A stretch of DNA of 64,000 bases, taken from Silene conica (taxonomy: Eukaryota > Streptophyta > Magnoliopsida > Caryophyllales > Caryophyllaceae). The stretch spans positions 30,599,568 through 30,663,567 of the forward strand of contig CM055319.2 of NCBI GenBank assembly GCA_029255685.2, in the 5' to 3' direction. The position numbers and the translations under genes are program-made. The notes under the pieces are model-generated. The model was not told the origin of the DNA and did not search any database. It saw nothing but the letters and a program-made list of their open reading frames with translations. Each line of letters begins with the position of its first letter. Position 1 is the stretch's first letter. Of the stretch, positions 56,367 through 64,000 are shown piece by piece.

Positions 56367-58889
56367 ATGCGCAGGTCTCAAAGGGGAGATTTGGTGAATC
56401 CCGATCCCGAACCTGAGAGATTGTTTCTACGTCGAAGAAGAGTGCGTTTGAGAGCTATTCGGGAGGAAGACTTGAGTACCCCCGAACCTGAGAGAACCGA
56501 TTTTTTTGAGGAAACCTTCAATTCCGAACCAACTTTTCAACCAATCATGCCTAACATTGCAAGCCACTCTGAACCCACTGCAGCGTTTATTCCTAGAGGG
56601 TTCAGTATAGCCACAGATGAAGATGGCCAAACTTTCGATTTCAGACCCTCTTACATAAACATGGTGGAAAGAAACCAATACCGTGGGGCTGCAGGAGAGG
56701 ACCCCAGAAAACATATGGAGTGATTTGCTGACTATTGCTCCTCGATTCCAGCGAAGGGGGGGTTACCCATGACAAGATTAAAGAAGCCCTCTTTCCCTTC
56801 TCCTTAACCGACAACGCAAGGGAGTGGTTGTCGGAATTAGATAGGGAGACAGCTGGGATAACTGACTGGACGTCCCTAGCCCTTGCCTTTTACAAGAAAT
56901 ACTTTCTACCACAACGTACCAACGCCTTACGCACCCAAATAACCAACTTTAAACAGAAACCCTCCGAAAACCTAACCGAAGCTTGGGAGAGGTTTAAAGG
57001 TTATGTGAGCTCGGTCCCCCACCATGGTTTCGAGCCATGGTTTATTTTCAACCAGTTTTACAATTGCCTATACGATGATCATAGGGCCATTTTAGACTCG
57101 GCTGCGAATGGGCGATTCCAGCGTGAGGTGGACGACGATAAGGGCTGGAGTTTAATTGAGGAGATGGCTACCCATACGTCTGAATATGGCAACCCCAGAA
57201 GTGGGACGAGAACGGTTGCCAATATCGAGACCGAGGGTCTAGAGGCGAAGTTTGACAAATTATTTGCCAAAATTGAGAAGTTAGAGAACGGAGGTGTTTG
57301 GAACCGTCAGACGGTTCACGTTCTGCAAAAAGAGGAAATAGTGTTGTGTGAGAGGTGTGGCGAGCAAGGCCACGTTGTGGTTGAATGCTATGCGGATCGA
57401 GAGCAAGTGTTCTCGTTTCAACAATACAAGCAAGGGGGATATAATCATAATCACGGGTATGTCCACCCGAATTTACGGTGGACGAGCCAAAATGTTCTAA
57501 ACCCGTCTCCCCCACCACAACAACAACAACCGTATATTCCACCACATAAGCAACAATTCACGAGGGCCCCGCAATTTCCGAACCCTCAACAAGGTAGTTC
57601 GTCGAGTGGAGGAGTGTCCGAGGTAGGAGAGTTGAAGACAATGATACAGTCTTTGGCCACCCAAATGGCCAAATCTGACCAGGCAACGAACTCAACCATA
57701 AAGATGCTTGAGTCACAAATTGCTAAACTAGCCACTAATCAATCGTCAAGACAACCGGGCCACCTCCCCTCGCAGTCGGAAAAGAGGAAGGAGACGTTGA
57801 ACATGGTGACCCTCAGATCAGGTAAATTTTATTCTAATGATGAAATTGCTAATCAAGATGATTTTGATTTTGCAGGAAACGAAACATTTGCTGAAAAAGA
57901 AGCTGTTAAAGTCGATAAAGGACTCGATCGAGAGGTTTTAGACTCCCGATCGATAGGAAATGAAGAAAAAGCGATCGATCGAGAGCTTGATTCTGCTCGA
58001 TCGAGCGATGTGTCAGTGGAGAGTGCTCGATCGAGCACTGTTGAGAAAGAAACCATTCGACCGAGAACGATGGAAGGTCGATCGAGTGGTTTGGATGCTG
58101 AGACTGCTCGATCGACTGATCTGGAGCAAGATATCGTTCGATCGACTAAATTAAGTAAAAGAATGAAGAACAATGCGTTAATACGTGATACGCATAGATC
58201 AGATTCGGATGAGCAGGTCCCATTTCCGGGACGTTTGATGAAAAAGAAGACAAGTGAAACAGAATTCCAAAGATTTGGCCAGTTGATCAAAGGCCTCAAT
58301 GTCCACATTCCATTTTTGGACTTGGTAAGAAAGGTACCCTCCTATTTAAAGTTCATGAAAGACATTCTTATGCGTAGGCGTACCGTTGACGAAATTGAGA
58401 CCGTAGCTTTCACGGAAGGGTCTTCGGCCCATTTGCAATACAAGACCCCACTAAAACTATCCGACCCGGGTAGTTTTTCCATACCTTGCCATATAGGACT
58501 TCACTTTATTGACCGCGCGTTATGTGACTTAGGCGCTAGTATTAGCGTTATGCCATGGTCTTTAGCAAGAAGGTTGGGTCTTAACCGATTTCATTACACC
58601 AGTATGTCGGTGCAAATGGCTGACAGGTGGACGGCTAGACCTATGGGGATTTTGGAGGATATACCAGTAAAGGTGGGACGTTTTTATATACCGGTTGATT
58701 TTGTCGTTCTCGACATTCCGGAAGACTCATACACACCCATCATACTTGGTCGACCTTTCCTACATACGGCCCAAGCAATCATTGATGTCGGATTGCGCAC
58801 TTTGACCTTCCGAGTCGGGGGAGAGGAGTTAGTTTTTGCCAAACCCGCGACCCATAAGGGTCCAATGCGCATTTTAGAATGTAATGTAT
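56367..58889 (+). pseudogene. Athila-2 Gag-protease (interrupted)
   Basis: From ATG 56367 the frame runs to a TGA at 56721, then a run of seven G (about 56755-56761) shifts the frame; the main stretch continues to the solo LTR. Gag: FDFRPSYINMVERNQYRG, AREWLSELDRE, FNQFYNCLYDDHRAIL, and CCHC CERCGEQGHVVVEC. The hinge holds ARSS/LDRE peptides from the word array. The protease has ALCDLGASISVMPWS and IILGRPFLHTAQAIIDV. The frame re-opens after the solo LTR at 60138. Confidence 0.9.
57923..58146. repeat. CTCGATCGAG array inside the Athila-2 gag hinge
   Basis: Word starts: 57923, 57945, 57974, 57996, 58026, 58056, 58077, 58107, 58137; intervals 22, 29, 22, 30, 30, 21, 30, 30 bp. Variants include TTCGACCGAG and TTCGATCGAC. 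The first words are read in alternating frames (LDRE, RSIG, IDRE), the later ones as ARSS/ARST. Confidence 0.9.
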
Positions 58890-60137
58890 TGATACGTGCC
58901 TATAATATGCATTTTATTTATACTTTCGGCACGTATTTCTATGTGTTTTCGTGACTTTTAGTTGCTATTGCTCCCGAAACGGTTTACTTTGGCATTTCTA
59001 TGTTTTAATCGTAGGAATATGCGGAAGTGAGCAAAACCGAACTTTAACCGTCCTCCGGAAGTTATTTTAAGTGTTCACGCGAAGCAAGGATCCGGATTCT
59101 TAGCCAAGTGATGCGTATCAGCCAAATTAAAGCTGGAACGTACAGGAATGGGTCGACCGACCTATTCATGAGGTCGACCGACCAGCGCGTATATTTCAGA
59201 AGGCCTGACTACAACACCTGAGGTCGACCGACCCACATATGAGGTCGACCGACCTGGCGACAGATTCCGCGTTTCTTATTTCGGCTTTACTCTTTTAATC
59301 TTGTAATTAGGAGTCTGTTTAAGGACGCCTAAACTCTAGAATTAGGTTAAGCAGTCCAGATTAGAGAAAACCCCTAAGTTTAGAGAGAAGACTTTCCTAG
59401 TTTTCATCCTTTGTTCTTGAATTCCAATTAAGTTTTGTAAGTTTGCTACAATTTAATCTTTCCTTTACAATTAATCTTGTTGTTCATCTTATTGTTGTTT
59501 CTCAACCCATGTTTCCTTCTTTATTATCATCTTTAATTATGTTAATTCCTTTGATGTTCTCAATTCTTGTTATTGTTAATTTTATGATTAAGATTATGCA
59601 TAGCTAATTCTTGTGATTAGGAATTAGGGGATCCATGGTAAAGACTTGATTTTGATAGTTTTATGATTAAATTACCAATCCCCCATTGTTGTTGATGAAC
59701 TAATTCTTTAAGATCGAAAGATTGTTAGGATTAGTTTAACAACAACTTTGGGATTGCCCTATGAACGAAAGTTTAGTGCTTTTCTAGGAACCCTAAGACC
59801 GTAAGGATTGGGTAGAATATTGACCTAAAGGTTTATTCTTTGTTCCTTAGAATTGTGTTGTTTGGTTATTTTTTCTTTCATTGACTTGTTTTAACCACGG
59901 GGAACCGAAGTTCCTAATCTCCTTTTTACCTTGTTTTAATTCTCTTGTTTATTTTGCTATTAGTTGTTAGTTCCAACCATAAATTAAACCGCCCTTTTTG
60001 GTTACTTTCAATAGACTTTAAATTCACAAACATAATTAACCTTGTCTCTCTGTGGTTCGACCCTTGACTTATCCTATCTAGATTAAGCTGAGGTTTTTAT
60101 AAATCTTATCTTTGGCACCCCTCAACGACGGGTGTCA
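58890..60137 (+). mobile_element. Solo gypsy-type LTR inserted in the Athila-2 protease frame
   Basis: It begins TGATACGTGCCTATAATATG and ends GACGGGTGTCA, with perfect TSD tgtat (58885-58889 and 60138-60142), 1248 bp. The start resembles Athila LTRs. It carries four GGTCGACCGACC words. Its orientation (plus) is inferred from that resemblance. No internal region is left. Confidence 0.88.
59151..59254. repeat. GGTCGACCGACC words in the solo LTR
   Basis: Word starts 59151, 59172, 59222 and 59243: intervals 21, 50 and 21 bp. This is the same word as in Copia-2, an unrelated superfamily, and nearly the same spacing. Confidence 0.9.
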
Positions 60138-60468
60138 TGTATTGCAAGTAGTTGACCCAGACTCGTATCTTATGGAAATAACCCCGTCAAAAGACTCCAT
60201 GATTATAGACGAACCTCCACGTATCGCTGTACCCCCGACCCCACTAACACCATTGCCTCGTAAAGAGAGCAAAAGAGGGGCCCATATTTCTGTTATCAGG
60301 TGCACCGGGCCAGGATGGGGAAACATTGCAATGGATCCACCTACGGGAATATCAAAGAGCATGGCGGAATTGTTTAAAGAGTACAAAGACAAGCGGAAGT
60401 CGGAGGATGAGTCGCAAAGGTCGAGAAGGAAATTGAGGACCAACATTGGAGAAACAAGTACATCATAA
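60138..60468 (+). pseudogene. Athila-2 protease C-terminal tail after the solo LTR
   Basis: The frame resumes in phase at the TSD and ends at 60468. It contains VVDPDSYLMEITPSKDS, a Pro-rich stretch (PPRIAVPPTPLTPLPRKE) and a charged end (MAELFKEYKDKRKSEDES). I recognise no domain. No RT sequence follows. The apparent ATG at 60112 lies inside the LTR and is not the real start. Confidence 0.75.
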
Positions 60469-60746
60469 CCGAGGCCGAAGGATGGCCAATCTGAATCAAT
60501 GGAAGAATAGCCGGGTTTTCAACCCCGTGCGAAGTTGTAAATAAGACTAGTTTTCGCGAATTTTTAACTCTTTTTAGAACTTGTGGTCTTTTTTAGGACA
60601 TCCGTAGTAGACTATCGTAGTTTGAACAGTAGAGTGACTCGGAAAAATATTTTTGGTGGTTTTGGGATATTTGTATTATGCTTATTGCAGGTACAACGGA
60701 GCCGCGACTATCAGAACAAATTCAAGCGCGGCCAGATGAAAAAGCA
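60469..60746 (+). other. Short non-coding gap in Athila-2 where pol is missing
   Basis: T-rich sequence with no RT or integrase motif in any frame I read. A TTATTGCAG acceptor-like sequence is near 60690. Confidence 0.65.
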
Positions 60747-61039
60747 CTCGACCGAGAGGCAATAACCTCTCGATCGATCAAACGGAAGAATTGCTGAATT
60801 CGGTCGAGCAGATTTATGTTCGATCGAGGGAAATAATTGGTCAATCGAAATGGAGAAGTCCAAAAGACAGGAACTCCTCGATCGAGGAGTACAAGAAGAT
60901 CGATCGAGAGAAGTTTCTCTCGATCGAGGGGTCAGAAGTTCAACAGTCAAGGAACTCATCGATCGAGTTGCTACTGTTCTCGATCGACCCCTCCAGGTAT
61001 CAAAAGTACTCGATCGAGGGAAAACTTCACTCGATCGAG
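60747..61039. repeat. CTCGATCGAG array before ORF1 of Athila-2
   Basis: Word starts: 60747, 60769, 60799, 60819, 60840 (degenerate), 60877, 60899, 60919, 60958, 60979, 61009, 61030. Intervals: 22, 30, 20, 21, 37, 22, 20, 39, 21, 30, 21 bp. It ends 14 bp before a TATA-like box. Confidence 0.9.
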
Positions 61040-61052
61040 TACCTTTTTCGGT

Positions 61053-61062
61053 CTATATAAAG
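61053..61062 (+). promoter_or_regulatory. TATA-like box of a possible internal ORF1 promoter
   Basis: CTATATAAAG lies just after the word array, about 290 bp before the candidate intron and 440 bp before the ORF1 ATG. The arrangement suggests a separate ORF1 transcript; not shown directly. Confidence 0.45.
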
Positions 61063-61350
61063 CAAAATCCCTCGATTTTTCCCTCATTTCTTTCGACCGA
61101 GTTTTTAAGTTCTTCACCATTTCTTGAGCTTTTTTCAACCCCCTTTGCAATTTAAGCCTTATTTTGCCCAAATAACAACTAAATTATAGTACCCAACACA
61201 TTTACATTTCAATTTTGACAAAAGCCCTATCAAAAAACCCGATTTCAAGCCCCAATTCGAAGATTTTCGATTCTAGGGTTTCGGTGGAAATTTCGATTTT
61301 CGTGCTTTTTGTTCAAATTAATTGCTATTCGTGAGTATTCTCAACAACAA

Positions 61351-61500
61351 GTAAGTGTTTCTAGCTCTTCTTTGTCAATTAAACACCCCTTTCCTTTAGT
61401 TTTTCGAATTTTTAGGGTGTATGCTAGACGAGCTTCGAATCGTGCCTCTAAACTGTTTAAATCCTTGTTTAAGTTAGTTTTTATTTGTTGTTTTATGTAG
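61351..61500 (+). other. Candidate intron in the ORF1 leader of Athila-2
   Basis: Donor CAACAA|GTAAGTG at 61351 and acceptor TTTTATGTAG ending at 61500, with a T-rich stretch before it. The ORF1 ATG follows 2 nt later. The layout matches Athila-1 (702-1121). Confidence 0.45.
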
Positions 61501-61502
61501 TT

Positions 61503-63688
61503 ATGGACCAAGTGAACCAAACCCTTACTCCCGAACTTAATGTGGAGACAATCCTCTCGAATGTCGTAACCGAGATAACAGAGCAACACTTTATTGCTGC
61601 CGTTGAGGAGTCTGGGCAGCCCCATGTTCCTGTTTCCGAGGCTGCGACGGTGTCCTCCGACATCGTCATTCCTGGGGGAGGGATTATCGAGAGTCCAATG
61701 GCCAGGGTGGGTACTGTTGCTTCTCAAGCAACTCCTGGTGCCCCTGTTACTGTCGAGGATGCTGAGACGGAGTCCGAGAGTGACTTCGGGGAGGAGACTG
61801 AGTCCGATGAGGACGCTGGACAGCCGCGTCCTCCTTTCTCTTTGTTAGCTGCGTGTGCCACTCCTAAGTACTCGAAGCTTCCAAGGATTCCTGTCCCCCA
61901 GTCCTTGGCCATCACCACCACCACTTCTCGACCTCCTATGGTCGCCCCTTCGAGCTCCTCTGCTGTTTCCACCGAGCTCACTATCGCACCCGGGGCCACT
62001 ACTGTCGAGCCCCAGGTTACCGAGGCCGCTGCTGCGCCTCCCTCCGCTGCGGCCACTTCGTCGAGGGCCACTGGCACTTCTTCACGAGGGATAGACCTCG
62101 CCCCTTTACCTAAGAGGCCCGAGGTACGTTTTATTTCTGCCGACCACCGTTCTAGGTTGTCTACGCTTTTGTCTGTACCCCTCACCCCGACCCGTTTCCT
62201 CTCGCGACCTGACCTAGAGACTCTAGGTATATATGAAGAAGTTTGCCACCTGCTGAACGGGACGGAGATGTCTGGACTGATTAGGATGGAGGAGCTCACG
62301 CTAGATAGACCTACTTACGAGTTCTTTAGCCCCTTCACCTTTGACCCCGAGACCTATAGGGAGGATCGTACTCTCCCTTGTATTCACTTCCGACTCATGA
62401 ATGAGTCATTTGACTGGACTCTGGGGCAGTTTGGGGAGGCATTAGGCCTCGTTAGTGATGGACCCATCGAGCCTCCTCGAAGGCTCGTACCTCAGTTGTG
62501 GGCTGCTCTCTCTCACACTCCACTCTCTTCACGGAAAGGAGCCCACGTACACACCCCGACCCCTCGTTATTTTCTACGTTTACTGGGTGAGACTATCTTT
62601 GGGCGACCCGAGCCCAATAACCTCACCAACACTGAGCTTGCTATCTTGGCCGGCTACGTGAACATCGATTCGCGTACCCCTTTTGTCCTTAACATTTCAT
62701 TTTTAGTTGCTCAGTATTGGAGTGGTATTGGGAGGCGGGTCACGAGCTCGATTGTTTATGGCAGATTGGTCACTAGGATCCTCCGCCACATCCGCCCTAC
62801 CTACATCGAGAGGGTTGGCCTAGTAGGGGAGATTGGGCGCCTAGGCATAGATGCCATGCGAGTCTTTCGCTGGCTAGATGGGATGACGTGGAAGATTTGT
62901 GGCTACCCTTCAGTGACACTACCTTGCGCCACACTTCCTCGTCTTTTACCGCTCTCCACTGCTGAGGGAGCGCGACCACCACCCACCTACCATCTCACCT
63001 TCACCACCGCACCCCCTATTCTTCCGGGAAGAAGAGGAAGCGGGAGGTTGGACAGTCTTCCCAGTCTCAGACTCAGACTCCACCACCTAGGGTTGGACCT
63101 ACACCCACGTCCACGCTCACGTCCACGTCCGCACCCACGTCCACGTCCACGCCCACGTCCGCGTCCACGTTCACCTTCATGCCGACTCCATCTATCACTT
63201 GTACACCTACCACCCTCACCATTCACTCACCTTCACCATCACCTACTCCTGCCCCTACCCCTGCTTCTTCTGGGACGGTTTATCCTCCCAATTTTGTTTT
63301 AAATCCTGCCCTTGAGGCGCCTGCGGTCTCCGACCAAGGGCGTCGTGATCCTGTGCTTGATGGCATTTGCAGGTACCTCACCGACATGCGACGGGATCAG
63401 GCTTTGGCCATGTTCCCTATCTATGAGGACTACATCCGCACAGCACGTCCCCTTCCAGCGGGATGGATTCACCCCTCTTTCTACCGATTCCCAGATGGTG
63501 GGTACCCTGCCTCTTCGTCTTCTGATGAAGAGAGGGAGGAGACACCAGTAGAGAGAAGCCAGTTTTGTGAGTACCACCGTCTTCCATCTTTACTTTTCTT
63601 TATTTTTGTTTTCTTTTTGTTTTTAGGAGCATGTATTTGGTTGTTATCCCCTTTCCCTTGCTTGCTGGTTTTTTATGTGCTGCGATGA
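61503..63688 (+). pseudogene. Athila-2 ORF1 (env-position) protein, one frame change
   Basis: ATG at 61503, after the candidate intron (the upstream in-frame codons are probably leader). The N-terminus is Thr/Pro/Glu-rich and acidic. The conserved core (about residues 228-461) has TPTRFLSRPDLETLG, CIHFRLMNESFDWTLGQFGE, RYFLRLLGETIFGRPEPNN and FLVAQYWSGIGRR. The frame changes between about 62880 and 63030; the next frame reads KKRKREVGQ (a possible nuclear signal), a Thr/Ser/Pro stretch, then a folded part and a hydrophobic end (LLFFIFVFFLFLGACIWLL). Function unknown. Confidence 0.8.
63100..63176. repeat. CACGTC-type hexamer repeat inside ORF1
   Basis: Imperfect six-base repeats (CCACGT/CACGTC variants) encode alternating Thr/Ser in one frame and Pro/Arg in another. 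Slippage here could cause frame changes; the long Arg-rich and Pro-rich ORFs over it are artefacts. Confidence 0.75.
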
Positions 63689-64000
63689 CAACGAGGGCGT
63701 TGTCTGTTTTGGTTTGGGGAGGGTATGCATCCTTTTGCGTCTGCATTTGCATTTCGTTTGCATTCACGTTTATTACTTTATGTAAATTTCAGAAAATTTC
63801 AACACAAATCACGTTTATTTTTGCATTTAGTAGAGTCGGATTGGAGATTTGATGTTGACAAGTTGTTTATAATCAATTTCATGTCATGTTATGCCAAATT
63901 TCAACCCTTGCCTTGTGAATTTTTAGGCGTTATCCCGAATTTTGTCACGGATTTCATGTTAGACCACTAGACTTGACTCATAGTTTTGGCAACCTACTAC
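63689..64000 (+). other. Athila-2 3' non-coding region
   Basis: AT-rich with no gene. A purine run GGTTTGGGGAGGG (63711-63723) may be a polypurine tract, but no LTR start (TGATG) follows inside the window. Confidence 0.5.

Larger units (their letters stand above)
54448..64000 (+). mobile_element. Athila-2: pol-less Athila element, 3' end outside window
   Basis: A 1804-bp 5' LTR, tRNA-Asp PBS, gag-protease, then directly a word array, TATA-like box and ORF1. There is no RT, RNase H or integrase between protease and ORF1, unlike Athila-1. It interrupts SIRE-A; the base quintet before it is tcgtc (54443-54447). A solo LTR sits at 58890-60137. It would depend on enzymes from other elements. Confidence 0.9.

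Noticed and set aside
60747-61039. CRISPR-like spaced repeats
   Set aside because: Words are only 10-12 bp, spacers are 10-29 bp, no cas genes are present, and the DNA is clearly plant.
62987-63226. Arg/Gly-rich protein on the minus strand
   Set aside because: It is the antisense of the CACGTC-type hexamer repeat inside ORF1.

Overview
The window is repeat-rich nuclear DNA of a flowering plant, most likely a eudicot. The exact clade cannot be fixed by eye; Caryophyllales is a weak guess. I find no intact host gene, rRNA gene, tRNA gene or bacterial operon. Almost every base belongs to nested retrotransposons, and the boundaries come from TG...CA LTR ends, target-site duplications (TSDs), primer-binding sites (PBSs) and interrupted reading frames.

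Layout. (1) 1-17559, minus strand: Athila-1, a Ty3/gypsy element of the Athila type with gag, protease, RT-RNase H, integrase and the start of the ORF1 (env-position) protein. Its 5' LTR is at 16218-17559 and its 3' end lies left of the window. It is split by Copia-1 (5394-14021, plus strand, 996-bp LTRs, TSD tccac). (2) 17560-19249: fragments of a Helitron/PIF1-type helicase broken by a solo copia LTR (17826-19077, TSD tacag). (3) 19250 to beyond 64000: SIRE-A, a decayed Sirevirus-like copia element. It is interrupted by SIRE-B (25137-44434, TSD gtaaa), by Copia-2 (44568-52976, minus strand, 989-bp LTRs, TSD agtaa) and by Athila-2 (54448 to beyond the window end). SIRE-B itself holds an L1-type LINE in its 5' LTR, and a TIR element, a TA microsatellite and a Helitron carrying a SINE between pol and its env-like ORF. 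Athila-2 lacks RT and integrase and is interrupted by a gypsy-type solo LTR (58890-60137, TSD tgtat).

Most interesting signal. Short CpG-containing palindromic or near-palindromic words occur in arrays inside several unrelated retroelements: CTCGATCGAG, GGTCGATCGACC and GGTCGACCGACC. Centre-to-centre spacing is mostly 20-22 bp or 28-31 bp, about two or three turns of the double helix. Both Athila elements carry arrays in three equivalent places: the LTR, the gag hinge and the leader of ORF1. Each element keeps one dominant word in all three. Two copies of one Copia family carry different words at the same leader position. The SIRE elements show a parallel system, a 10-bp-arm inverted repeat in the LTR, in gag and in the integrase-RT linker, with paired compensatory changes. 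The arrays could be phased protein-binding sites, structured RNA or small-RNA sources. The sequence shows the pattern but not the function.

Relative age. Copia-1 and Copia-2 have nearly identical LTR pairs (about 6 and 3 differences seen) and frameshift-free 1344-codon polyproteins with only one or two nonsense codons, so they are young. SIRE-A is the most decayed and among the oldest.
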